Positions 21,606 through 32,845 of a stretch of 64,000 nt of DNA are shown here, piece after piece. The notes under the pieces are model-generated. The model did not search any database. It saw nothing but the letters and a program-made list of their open reading frames with translations, and was not told where the DNA came from. The stretch's first letter is position 1, and the number at the start of each line of letters is the position of its first letter. Location of the stretch: assembly GCA_035235625.1 (NCBI GenBank), contig CP141145.1, positions 5,084,001-5,148,000 on the forward strand. The letters run 5' to 3'. Source of the stretch: Saururus chinensis (Eukaryota > Streptophyta > Magnoliopsida > Piperales > Saururaceae). The translations under genes were made by a program, and so were the position numbers.

Positions 21606-22475
21606 AGTAATAGTAACAGTTGGTATTACGCGTCACTAATAGTTATTATTTTTGCAACGCTTAATTATACATCGCAAATATTAGTTTATAGCAATGTTTA
21701 TATGTGTGTCACTAATAAAAGCATCACTAATACTACATTTTGTTGTAGTGCCCCAACAAAGGTCAAGATCCCCGGTGAGCCCCTAACGGAGGACAAGACC
21801 CCTTAAGAAGTCTATATGCGCTTGGGTAGAGAGTATCATAGGAAGACTCTCTACTCTCATGATCCTGGTGCCTTATGAACATGATGTCTCTTCTCTTCAC
21901 AAGCATGAGGTGTTTTGCAATGATCTATAGAATAGTAAGAGGAGATTGCTTTGTACCTGCAGCAAAATTCATAGGATGGAGTAGGTGTCTGAGACACTTG
22001 TTGCATACCATAAAAGCTTGTAAACCCTGGGAGCATCTTTGATACGTAAGAAGAAGCTCTAGGGGTGGTTTCTGGTTGAGAGGCACACCCCGGTTTTTAT
22101 GAAAAGTAGTATATATATTATATGTTTTGAAACTGTCATGTGTTACTTCATGTCTGATAATATAGACTCTCCTATTAAGTATTTTAAAATACTTACCACC
22201 CCCTAGACCTTGCAGGACTTGTGGAAGCATAGTGTGTGGATAGAAGGGCCTACATTGGAGTTTATAGTTGATTTCAAGGATTTTCAACTGTACCTAAATC
22301 ATAAGAACTCTTATTATTTGTCTCCTTGTGTGTTTGTATGCGAACGGTAGTTCCTAGAAATTTTCTATTTCATATCATGCTTATGATGAATAATTGCAGT
22401 CACAGGCCTGGGCAAACTCTGATCCTTTTTATTCAAGTGTTTATATATGCATGCACAATCCTGGGGTGCGATAGT

Positions 22476-22487
22476 TGGTATCGGAGC
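22476..22487 (+). other. Second primer-binding site, after LTR B
   Basis: TGGTATCGGAGC (one change from TGGTATCAGAGC) follows LTR B. The next about 50 bases match those after the first PBS, so LTR B is followed by the 5' start of an internal region. Confidence 0.85.
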
Positions 22488-22639
22488 AACTAAGAAATTT
22501 TGTCTCCAAAAACATGAGGTGAGAAATAATATTGTATATGCTCATGTAAGTTTATTTTTAAAATTTAATTGAAATATTGTAGTTTTATTAATAAAATGTC
22601 GTGTTTAATATGAGCAAACATCACATTAATCTTCTTACC

Positions 22640-23480
22640 CATCAATATACACAATCAACATGCAATATCCAAAAGTTACATAATGAACAACTTATTGAGT
22701 AGTTTAAGGGAGAGGTAAAATTTATAACAATCATATGATGGGCACACATTCTTATCTTTGTACTCATATGATAGAACTTGATCAACTTTTCCCTTTAAGT
22801 AGGCTCGACAAAAGGTCAAGTCAAATATAATAATTGAAGAAAAAGTCACATTGCATGTTGAAGGCCTACACCCTATTGCAACTAAATTGAGTGCATACAA
22901 CACTATATATGGGTTTAGGTTTTCAATTTTATATAAGGATAGGAGAGCTAGAACTCATAAGAGTGGTATGTCACAAAAGAAACTACAAGTTATAAAAGCT
23001 TGAGGGACAAATTTCCAATTTCAACACCCTTGACTTATTATGGTCTTGTAGCAGACATAATAGATTGCAAACATTCGGATTCCCTCACGTTTGTCTTGGT
23101 CAAGTGTGATTGGGTTGACATAAGAGCACAAGGTAGAAGAATTAAAACTAATGAGAATAGATTCACATTAGTAAAATATTTAGGATTATTGTTCTTAGGG
23201 CATGCAAAGATAGATGGGCCATATGTACTAGCATCCCAAGTTACACATGCTTTTTACGTTCAAAATCTAATTAAACTAGGTCCAAAGACAAGTTTATTAC
23301 AATATGACACTATGGAATGGAAGTGCTCCTAGATGCATCATGTGGACAACAACCATTAGGTAACAATGACGAAGAAGATATCAATGATGTTTATTGGTTA
23401 GGGCCAAATGCTGAAAGAGCAACTATCATTGTCAATTGAAGAAGAGATAGCTAGAAAAAAGCTAATCTAGAAGTTTTTGC
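22640..23480 (+). pseudogene. CACTA transposase (TNP2-like) C-terminal remnant with DUF4216
   Basis: The clearest part is 23000-23332: FPISTPLTYYGLVADIIDC, then FVLVKCDWVDIRAQGRRIK and PYVLASQVTHAFYVQNL. This is the DUF4216 domain that follows the catalytic part in plant En/Spm TNP2-type transposases (usual form YYGVL.DIIEL...LFKCDW.D...F.LAS...VFYV.D). Upstream, in other frames, KLHNEQLIE (about 22670) and VEGLHPIATKLSAYNTIYGF (about 22850-22920) match the region just before DUF4216. Stops and frameshifts are frequent. The catalytic domain is not visible upstream, where the sequence is the end of the G3 internal region. Confidence 0.75.
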
Positions 23481-24779
23481 TGACAAGGATAAATCAAATT
23501 TTGATAACTAAGCAATTTGGATTTGAAATATTGTTTGTCCTTTTGTTATAGACTAAATTTGTCTATTATTGAATTCATATTTTCATTAAATACATTATAT
23601 TTTAATGAGCCTATTTGTAGAAGGTTGCTATGTAGTTTGCATTTTCTTATATTAAAGAAATGAAGATAAATATCATGCGTGGTTTGATAAGGGCCAACCA
23701 TATGGAGAGCATGTTATATGGTTACCTAATTTTTAGGTCCTTTGTTATGACAGAAATTGATGCCTAAAGATTACAAAGACAGTTTGAAAAAAAAAAATGG
23801 TAAGCATTTCCCTTTTAGTTTCTATTTCATATGATCTAAATTAATACACAAATGTAAAAAGATTATGAAACAAATTATAAAGATAAATATCTTTGGGAAA
23901 TTGTAATGTTTTAAGTAACTCATTGATTGATATTTAATCTAGTTGTAAATTGTAAATAAAATTGGAATAAACATGAGGCCAAGTCTAATGCTAATCTATT
24001 GGTTCTTTTGTGATGCAGAAATAATTTGAATTTGATGTGAATGTAGTATTTGATTCAAAAAATGATGATATGTTCTCTTTAGAAAAGAAATGAGTTGACT
24101 TCAAAAATAAGTTGAAAACTAAATGTTAAGCCTCAAGATGAGCGTGTCATTGACACACTTATCAAAGTAAATGAGGACCAATAGAAAACTCTTTTGAGTT
24201 ATTAGGAAACAAAAGAATCAAAGATAAACACTATAAAGATGAATCATTATAATCTTCAATTGATATTTGCTTTGTGTTATAAGCTAACCAAACCAAATCA
24301 ATTCAATATAGGCAAGACATGCTAGTAATAAAAATAATAATTCAAAACAAACATTCCTCGACACAACTAACACTAAAAGCTTTATGCAATTATAGTATGA
24401 GAAGGTATTTGTTTAATTTTTTGTTACATGTATATATTTTTTTGCACTTTAATTTTTATTACTTAGCTTGAAATTTTCTATTTATTTATTTTACAAGCAG
24501 TTGAAATGGAAAACTAATGTCCCAATCTAACGATAGGATCTTTTAATTTTTAACACATACAAAAAAATTATGAGTATGTCAAATATTATTGTAAGTTAAA
24601 TAATCTTTATATCTGAACTATCTTTTTTTTAACCAATATGTATGCTTCCTTTTAATCATATATAGACCTTAAGAAATTATATTACGTATTAAACATTTTC
24701 ATGAATTGTAGAAAGGAATCGAGGTTCGCATAGAAATAAAGCATTTTTAGGAGTTACCACTTTGTTCACTTGATAATAT

Positions 24780-25065
24780 ATTTTATATTGCCATGGGAGC
24801 TAAGAAAAGAAGACATGTTTGAGGTTTTGGTCATGGAGTGACTCCCACTAGCTTATGGGTGGCGGGGGTAGGGGCATCATCTAAACATGCAACAACTTCC
24901 TCTGTATCAAAATATAATTCTATGAAAGAAAACTTGTCAAATATAGAGGAGGACAATTTAAATTTAAAGAATGAGAACTCAAGGTAGTACAAGGAGGAAA
25001 TAGATCAACATACAAAATTATTATCAAAGATGGATCAAATGATAAGTTTCTTTCAATTGTAAATG
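24780..25065 (+). pseudogene. Possible second CACTA protein remnant (transposase_24-like C-terminus)
   Basis: Translation gives MGAKKRRHV then GFGHGVTPTSLWVAGVG, followed by a charged helical stretch (NLSNIEEDNLNLKNENSR, YKEEIDQHTKLLSKMDQM). A basic G.K.R/V.GFG motif and a C-terminal coiled coil are typical of the accessory ORF of plant CACTA elements. Position and strand, 1.3 kb after the DUF4216 remnant, support one decayed element. The match is from memory of family patterns and is not certain. Confidence 0.45.
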
Positions 25066-26493
25066 AGTTAGGTAAAAACATAAAATTATCTCTAAAGTAT
25101 AATAATGTTTTTTTATGAGTCTCATTAATATCCATCAAGCGCACATGGGCTACACAGCCCATGTTACAAAGGACTAGATGGGTTTTTATAGCCGTCAAAT
25201 GACAATCCTACGGCTCCCAATGTGCTAGTAGCATATGCACCCAGGTGCATATTAACTTTTGGTTTTTTATTGTAGTAGTTCATCAATTTGATATACTAAC
25301 TTTGTTTTATTTTCAAATAATGTAGGTTAATGGTGAATGATTCTAAATTACCGAGTTGCACTAGCAGATCAAGTCTTATCAAAGACTTTTGCCTCTTTAT
25401 TTATATTAAATAATCTCATCCTATGTGCTCAGACTTAGTGAGCATTTGGAACTATTGTACTTTACAAACTTCTATTTCAACACTAGTTGTATTTAGATAC
25501 TTGGTTTGTATAATTTTTATTATTTTAAGATTTTTTTACTTAATTATTATTAATGTGGTAGTTTTTGTTATTTGTGAATATGTTATGTTGTAAAGAATAT
25601 GTTTGAGAATGGATTATTGTGAAGTACAAATTGATAACGAATGTGTTTGAGATATGTTATGTAGTGAAGAATGTATTTAAAAATACATTCTGTTGTGAAC
25701 CAATGCATTTGAGAATACACAAATAATATAAAATTTTATTATTACGCCGCAATGTTTTTTACTTTCTTTCCTGAAGTAAGGATGAAGCTCTCGTGTAAAA
25801 ACAAGTTTTAAAGCCGAACAAGTTTTAAGGCCAGACAAGTTTTAAGGCAAGGCAACTCAAGCCCGCCTTGGACCCACCCGCTTTCAGCATTAGTAGAGAA
25901 TAACTAATTAAGATCATCTTTTTTATTGCTTTCACTTACCACTCAATACCCAGTTCCACAACAATATTCAATATTTTTTCTTCCTTCCGTCTCCTCACCC
26001 CAAGAATCCTACAATTTTCTCTAGCCTATTACCCAAAAACCCTACAATGTTCTCTAGCCTATTACCCCACCTAAAATTAGCATCTCTCTCCTCCGCAGCT
26101 TCGGTGATGCAGCTTTAACTGATGCAATGGCGGCACCTTTGACGACGGCCTCTGGCGGCCCTACCTCCTCATGACCAGGATCTCCAATCCGTCAAAACCC
26201 AACGCTGCTGCAGAGCTATGTTGCAGCAAGCATCTGATGGCAACCCAGGTGCTTTACAACGCCTCCCCCTGCTTCAAGCCACGAATATCAAATTCAATAC
26301 TCAGAAAGGAAAAAACACATTAAAACTAAGCATGTTTAAATAAAATACAGACATATATATATGATGAAATCCCAACACATGAAAACAAACACTTTGATCA
26401 TAACTCCACTGTAACGATCATGGAAAAGATGAACAACAAAACACGACTGCAAGACAATAGCCACCCAAAAAGGGTTCATAAAGTAAATATAAC
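25066..26493. other. AT-rich intergenic sequence with short direct repeats
   Basis: No supported gene. A 3-fold ACAAGTTTTAA-GGC repeat lies at about 25800-25855. A tandem pair of CCTACAA(T)NTTCTCTAGCCTATTACCC lies at about 26008-26066. A short GC-rich patch follows (26095-26280) with an ATG at about 26126 that runs only 15 codons. It could be a fragment of a gene's 5' end. Confidence 0.4.
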
Positions 26494-26901
26494 TTAAGTA
26501 TAGCAAAATGAGGCTGCTGATCTCAGATTCGAGGGTAGACATAAAGGGAATAGGAACTGCCAGTTAAGGGCTTGCTCTGCGCTTGACAGAAGGGTAAGCT
26601 GACTACACCACGGGAGGCAGCAGGACTTGCCAGAGCGGCCGGCGGTACCGCAGGCAATGAGGCTCCGGTTACTTGGCCCAAATTTACCGACGAGCCGGCT
26701 GAGGATGACATCCTCCTCCGGGAACCAGGGGCCCTTAAGCCTGTCCTCTGCCATCCAGTCCTTACCTCCCGCTTTCGCCGCCTCTGCAACATCAGCCGGC
26801 CCCTCCACGACAGTACGGTAATCTCCCTCTTCAGTTTTCATTTCATCTTCGTCCTTACTACGTAGAGGCCAGGCCAGTCTAGCACTGGCCGTAGAGGCCA
26901 T
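26494..26901 (-). pseudogene. R2R3-MYB gene fragment (single MYB repeat, subgroup-22-like)
   Basis: The 135-residue open frame has one MYB repeat at residues 54-102: RLKGPWFPEEDVILSRLV, then GKFGPSNRSLIACGTAGRSG and KSCCLPWCSQL. The consensus of the MYB44/73/77 group is RIKGPWSPEED..L..LV..GPRNWSLI...PGRSGKSCRLRWCNQL. The middle Trp is Arg here (residue 79), and the CRLRW block is CCLPW. After CSQL the sequence no longer resembles MYB: the second repeat and C-terminus are missing. A DNA-binding transcription factor needs both repeats, so this is a gene fragment, possibly carried by a transposon. The upstream residues 1-53 are acidic and unlike known members. Confidence 0.7.
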
Positions 26902-26904
26902 GGC

Positions 26905-27370
26905 TAGTCTAGCTTTTGCCCTGGCCTGGCCGACTCGACCAGGGCCTGCCGCTGCAGCCAGTGCACAGGATTAAAAACTCTTCAGGTGGAGTCGCGGAGA
27001 ATCTTGCCGCCACGTTTTTTTCCCCGTAGTACACGACACGTTGAGTGTTGGCTGGACTGGTCGGGACCCTATAGCCATTATTGATCTGATGGACAATTTT
27101 ACCATGGCCTGCGTGTACCACGTTTCTTTTCCGGTAGTAGACGAGATGTTGATTATATACCACGTTAATATAGAGATAACAAGTTTATTTCAAACAAATT
27201 TAAGTACAAAATTACTTATCTAAATTTTATTAATAAGATAAAAAAGAGGAAAAATAAAGAATAAATTGAGATATAAATGTCTACTACACCAAATATAGAG
27301 GTTAGAGAGATTTTAGGTTCCACATCTAACTCTAGGTATATATTTCTTTACGAACGTTGCTATTCAAATA
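26905..27370. other. GC-rich flank of the MYB fragment with internal direct repeat
   Basis: No gene recognised. CCACGTTT(T/C)TTTTCC(C/G)GTAGTA appears at about 27010-27035 and again at about 27118-27142. The block CCCTATAGCCAT...GATCTGATGGA (27067-27095) recurs at 28313-28340. Confidence 0.5.
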
Positions 27371-27371
27371 T

Positions 27372-28003
27372 CATTTTTTTCCTTGTGTCCCCCAAAGCAA
27401 AGTGAAAAAGTTATTTTTTTACTTCATCCCCCCATATTTCTCCCCTTATTTTGCTAATACTTCCCTCACTACACTAAACCTCACTACTTTATTTTCCGGC
27501 AATGGCAATGATGACATTGACTCTGACGATAACTCTGGTGGCAAGATCTGGCAGCGTTGGCTAGATCCAACCTGTGTAGCCAGTCCAACTGCACCGGATC
27601 TAGCTTGTTCACCGAATCTGGCCTCGCAAGCCATGCGTGGCCAGATCTAGCCACTGGCTGACACTAGCAAAGCACGGCCGGACTGGGCACACAGGAGCGC
27701 GGCCTGAGCGTCGGACTGGCCACGCGAGCCCGTGCTATGCGCTGCCGGCCAGATCTGGCCACGCTGGCCTGCCTGACAAGATCTCCTACACCAGCTGGAT
27801 CCGGCTTGCCGGCCATAGCTGGTTGGCCGTTGGTGGTGTTGGAGTCGTGACGATGCAGGCGACCAATGTTCCATCAGAGAAGAAGAGGAATCGGGAGAAG
27901 TAGGGTATATCTTTTTTATTTATAAAACTGGGGGATAAGTAAGATATTTTAATAAAGGAGGTTGGGGTAAAAAAGATATGGGGGACACAGGGAAAAAAGT
28001 GGC
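27372..28003. mobile_element. Small inverted-repeat element with GC-rich core (class uncertain)
   Basis: CATTTTTTTCCTTGTGTCCCCCA at 27372-27394 faces its imperfect inverse at 27979-28001 (CACTTTTTTCCCTGTGTCCCCCA on the minus strand). Both arms continue inward as T- and C-rich sequence. The core (about 27500-27880) is GC-rich with repeated CCAGATCTGGCC-like blocks, and its short open frames show no known domain. Ends and target duplication are not certain. It could be a MULE- or hAT-type non-autonomous element carrying foreign sequence. Confidence 0.45.
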
Positions 28004-28019
28004 GTCTAAACAACTACAT

Positions 28020-29271
28020 TCTTTCTTTATTTGGGTAAGTGGCCTAAATAATTTTAAATTCTAATCATAGTTGGAGATGATTAATTTAAAGCAAACATGA
28101 ATGAAGAATAGTAAAGTATGGCCTCTACATAAATGAGGAATAGTTAGGTGAGGCCCTTTTTCTATACTTACAAGGTGAGGCTTTAAATATAGAAAATATG
28201 TAGTTTAGGAATAAATGGAGGGCCTAATACTTTATATTCATTTCTATATAACTAGGCCTTTGTTTGTGGATGGGCCTTAGGCAGTTGCCTAGGCATTGAG
28301 CCGGCCCTAGAGGCCCTATAGCCATTGATCTGATGGAGAATTTTGCTATGATTTTCGTACAAGAGCACTCTAAGTTGCGAGGTCTTAAAATGGACAAAAG
28401 ATGTAAAATTAATGTTTGGTTTGATATGTGAAGAACTTATTTTATTATTTAAAAATAGCTAATTAGTGGGGTTAAACAAATAGGCCTTATTAATCAATGT
28501 TGTTCACGAATAAATTTTAACTTAACTAAAGCATAATCAAGCAACAATTTATTCCAAGGGTGAACTAAAGTCATAGACTATGTTATTGTGTCCAAGGCGC
28601 ATGGCATGGAGATATGTGCCATACAAGGTCAATTTTGTTGGGTAGCTATTTGGTAGTAGAATCAAAGGAGGCATCGGATAGGATTTTTTTTGCTCTTAAA
28701 TAATGTACCTCACATATAACATGCACAAAATACAATATAATAAATAATTAACTAATTTTGAACAGCAATTAGCACATACAAATCAATATAATAAAGATTA
28801 ACACCTATTAACCTTTGAGGGTTGATCCTCCTGAATATGGCCTTCTAATACATTTGACAAAAATACATCCTTTTCTATAAATTTGTAAATTAATCAAGTA
28901 GAAAAGTTCCTTGTATTGGGTACAATATGAATGAGATTAGCACATACTTCTATGCAAAGGATTGTGGTGTGATCAGCTTATAGAAAGCATCCATGTAGCA
29001 TGCGCGATCCACTACTTGTCACAAACCTTCCAAGTGGCACATAGCTAAGTAACCTAACAACGTGCTTCAAGAGATAAGAGACTTAAAACAGAAAGAGGAG
29101 AGAGGGGCAAGTGTGGCTCAATCCAAGGGAAGGGAGCCACTCCAACAAAAGGAAGGAGGTGAGGGCACATCAACTGATGAGAGAAGAGTGGATAGCATGG
29201 GATGATTAGGACTCTTGAGCCCTATTTAACATGACTTCCCTTTTTCAAATTGGGTTTGGACTTCTAAATCG
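28020..29271. other. AT-rich non-coding stretch
   Basis: No gene seen. A GC-rich patch at 28260-28320 leads into the repeat shared with 27067-27105. The stretch at 28930-29230 (purine-rich, ending CTATTTAACATGAC) looks like LTR sequence of an unidentified element. Confidence 0.3.
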
Positions 29272-29347
29272 ATATTTCTTTAAAGTACTAGTTTTAAGAA
29301 TAATTTAGTAATCTACCACAACCATCTAGACAAATATTAAACTTTCA
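29272..29347 (+). repeat. C1: 3' end of the 5' LTR
   Basis: AAGTACTAGTTTTAAGAATA through ATATTAAACTTTCA matches the end of the C3 5' LTR (45760-45825). Only about 75 bp remain; the rest of the LTR is absent. Confidence 0.7.
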
Positions 29348-32300
29348 AGTATTAGCTGAGGATTTTTGTTTAAAATTTGATTTTGAATAATGCTATCAAT
29401 CATATTGTGCATGCTAGTATGCATCTATCTTGCTTATTCTTGTTCATTTTTCTAAAAGTTGTATTTTTTGTTATTTTGTGTGTTTCCTAGAACTTGTTTA
29501 CTTGTACTTGACTGATTCACCTGGTCTAGTTCTTATTGTTCTAGTAATAATGAGGATTTTGATGTTAAAAGTCTTTTTAGACAAGCTATTGAATTGAGTA
29601 AAAGTATAAGAAATTAGCGAAGATTGTCAACAATTGAATATATTCCTATAGAGAAATTCAAATTGGATGAGGATAAAGAAGAACTAAAGAAAGAGGTTCA
29701 AACCTTAAGGTGTAAACTTGAGAAAGAGAAAAAGAATCTAGATCTTTATGAGATAAACTTAAGTCTACTAATGAAGAAGTCAATGTCTTCAAATCTAAGA
29801 AAGATAATATTTTAAATAAGATAAAATTATTAAAGAATGAAATTCAAGAAAGAGTGAAGACAAATAAAGTTTATTTGAAGAAGATTGATCATCTAGAGAG
29901 TGAAATAAAAATTTCTCAAGAAAAATTAAAATCTTTCACTTTAGCATAAGAGAAATTGGACAAAATTCTGTATAGGGGACAAGATAGTAGTAATAAATAA
30001 GGACTAGTGTTTCTAAAGACAAATTCTACATTTGCAAGGGTGTCACTAAGTTTATCAAATCTAAAAAACCCATGTACATTAATAAGGTTGTTCTACAAGT
30101 CAACAATATGTCAAAACTAAGTAATCCTTGTATGAATGAAAGTCTAAAGTCTAACAATAGAAAATGACGTCATAAAGATGAAAATCATGATTCTTAATAC
30201 AACATAAAACACCTTAGTAAACAACTCATGAACAAATTCAATACTAAAGAAATATGGTGTGTCATGCTTAAATAATTTGCCTAAGAGTAGGAAATAAATC
30301 AATTCATCCTATAGGAAACCTCAGTATGTGGATTAGAAAGCATACACCAAAACCCCACAACAAAAAAGGTTACTCAATGCAATAGGAATTAAAATTTTCA
30401 AATTTAAAATTGGAGAAATATCTTAGTTCTCAAGTTGATAGAAGAAATAAAAGCACCTTAGATTGCCTTATGATAAGTTGGTTAGGCAAAGATAAGAAAC
30501 TTGTCATCTCTAAGTAAATAAATTAATTTGATTGTCCATGATTTAAATCTTTCTGCCTTTTGGACAACACATGTTTTAGTTTTACTTTATTTTTCTTTGT
30601 TTTCTTGTTGTTTTATTCATAGGTTTTGAATGAAAATAAAATGAAAAAAAGAAAATATGATAAAAAATACAAAACAATTAGTGTAATTTTTGGCTTGATT
30701 TGCAATTTTTTTGGTTTTGTTTTTGATATGTTTAAGTCTTGAGACTAAAAGTAATTAATTTCCTTTTAAGCTATAAGGGAACATGATTTATGGTCAATGC
30801 ACCTTGATAAAGAGAATGATAAATTAAAGAAAATGCAGATCAATTTGATTTTCCTTAATGTTGTAATTATCTCTTTTTATAAAATACATGCATCATGTTT
30901 AAACTCAAGTCAATTTTATGAATGAAGATTAAGAGAGAACTCTTAGACATGGGTTGACTTAGGCGTTTAGAATATTCTTGTAGAGTCTTAGTGATGAAAT
31001 TCGAGAAACTAAAGCTAAATTTCTATTTAGGATTCAATGAAAGAAAATTCTATATAATATGCTTCAATGATTGTATGTTTTAATTACTTACAACATTTTT
31101 TATTCTATAGAATTGTTCTCATAAAGATTATGGGGATGGGCTACTTAATTAGCTGGTCTAGGCTAATGTGAAGATTTCATCCACTTGACATCAAGAAAAA
31201 TGTATTAAAAATAATGAATAATATATAATAAATAATTAAAGTTGAAAGGATTTAGAAAAAGCCGAGGCCTTAAAAAATGAATTGAGAAAAATTATCACAA
31301 CTCAGATAAAGGCATGGGCATATTTATGTTCGAGCTTTTATTTTTTTAATCTTTTTTAGAAGAAAACGTACATATATTCTAGCTAAAGCAAGTTGACAAA
31401 AGAGAATTTTTTCTTTAATAGGTATTAATAACTGTCTCAATTTAATAAAAGTGATCTAGCAAGATTCAAGATTAAAAGAGACATGAGTTAAAATATTAGT
31501 GTTTTCTTCTAAAGTTAATAGAAGAGAGTTGAAATGTTCAAATGAAGAAATAAAAATTGACAATCACATACCAATATAATTGACTAATCTAAGGCAAGGT
31601 ATGAATGAAAATAATTTGTTGATGCACTTAAATTAAAAGATAATTAATAAAAAAAACTCAAAAAGAACTCAACATTGTGTTGTTTGGATATGTTTATTTT
31701 TATTTTGAGTTCTTAATCTCAAATCTAAATACTTTCAAAGTGAATCAATAATTAATTAAACACATAACTCAATAGACTCTTAGACATAGACTTGATTGCT
31801 TTTTTTTTCTATCTGATGTGGTTGCTTGAATTGTGTTTTCTCCACATGAATATATGACTAATTTATTATGAGAAGAGAAAACTTAATAGAACTTGAATGT
31901 CATATGCAGAAAGTACTTGAACATTTAAATTCTGTATATACTTGTTTCTTAGAATAATATTATGTAGACATATTCTTGTTTGTGATGTCCATGATGATTA
32001 CAAGTTCAAGGCCACACCATAATGATTTGAGTGGCATAGGTTAAGGGGGAGAATTATTGTCAAAAGTGATGGACATGTGATATCTTATAATTATGCTAGT
32101 TTCTTGTATTGAGGGTAGTTTACTTAACTTTTAAGATTTAATTGAATTTTTCCTTAATTGTTGCTTCACTTTTTGTCTATTGGTGTCAAAAAGGTGAAAA
32201 AATGATTAATAAAAATCAAAGTATTTTTTTTACATGCTTATTTTAAGAGTGCTATGCAAATAATTTTTTTGTAAGTGTGCATGACAAGTATAGGTTTTTA

Positions 32301-32460
32301 TAAGCAATTTCAAGATCAATTCTAAATTTTCCAAATTGTGTCATAATGTTGTCAAGTCATATGTACAAGTAAAAATCAATACACAATGTTAAATAATTGT
32401 AATTTTTATTTCATTTTTATCTATGTAGTGTTTTGTCACAAAATATCTAAAGGGGGAAAC
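29348..32460 (+). mobile_element. C1: internal region of a pol-less copia-like retrotransposon
   Basis: About 3.1 kb lie between the LTR ends and contain no RT, RNase H or integrase. The start (about 29545-29620) has NDEDFDV.SLFRQAIELSK. The frame at 29624-29815 then encodes a Lys/Glu-rich coiled coil (EELKKEVQTLRCKLEKEKKN), with ISQEKLKSFT and EKLDKIL further on (29910-29970). This is the linker region C-terminal to copia gag. From about 30580 the sequence is non-coding and shared with C2 and C3 (TTCATAGGTTTTGAAT at 30617; CTAGGCTAATGTGAAG at 31164). It ends in AAAGGGGGAAAC, a polypurine tract, at 32460. Confidence 0.75.
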
Positions 32461-32845
32461 TGAAAGAACATATGAGGCATGAACATTGTAATTGGTTAAT
32501 TTCGATGATCAAAATAACGTTAAAACTTCATGTATTTTTTAGTTTAAGAATCTAACTAGATTTAGTTGTAGTTAAGCAAAATTTAGAATTAATTGACTTG
32601 AAAAATAAGACTAAACTTATTCTTAATGATTAAAATTTAAGACTAAGGGCTTGTTTGTTTAGCTTAATCAGACCTTATCTAATTAAGTATTTGAAAAGCC
32701 CGTTAAAAGCCAACTTATAAGCGTATTTGTTTTAAGCTTAATTTTTAGCTGATTAAGGTGAAAAATAAGTTCACGTTATATATTTTGGCCCTACAGTCAG
32801 ATAGGTTTTGCTGGCTGATTTGGCTGAAAACCTATCGCGATTTCC

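Larger units (their letters stand above)
17719..21750. mobile_element. Non-autonomous CACTA (En/Spm) transposon, 4032 bp, complete ends
   Basis: The element starts CACTACAACAAAAAAG and ends TTTTGTTGTAGTG, an inverted repeat of at least 13 bp of CACTA type. It is flanked by CCC on both sides (17716-17718 and 21751-21753), the expected 3-bp target duplication. Joining the flanks restores the GAGCCCC(T/C)AAC block present in LTR A. Both subterminal regions are packed with TTAGCGATGC-like 10-12-mers in both orientations, the probable transposase-binding repeats. No transposase is encoded. The centre holds a GC-rich block (about 18400-19360) and pyrimidine-rich tracts. Movement would need transposase in trans. 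Confidence 0.95.
15878..22473 (+). repeat. G3: LTR B (about 2.56 kb plus a 4.03-kb CACTA insertion)
   Basis: The LTR starts TGTAATGACCGCG after the polypurine tract and ends GGGGTGCGATA (an original CA now TA) before a PBS. Without the CACTA insertion it is about 2.56 kb, long even for plant gypsy LTRs and in line with the Tekay/Del lineage. It aligns with LTR A and, more loosely, with LTR C (61945-63955). It contains a TATA box at 16426-16433, a two-unit version of the 55-bp repeat seen in LTR D (about 16710-16815), and the TCTAGCTTCGCCACT block. Confidence 0.85.

Noticed and set aside
30500..32450. Possible RT or integrase in the C1 internal region
   Set aside because: No RT, RNase H or integrase motif could be found in any frame; the region aligns with equally non-coding parts of C2 and C3.
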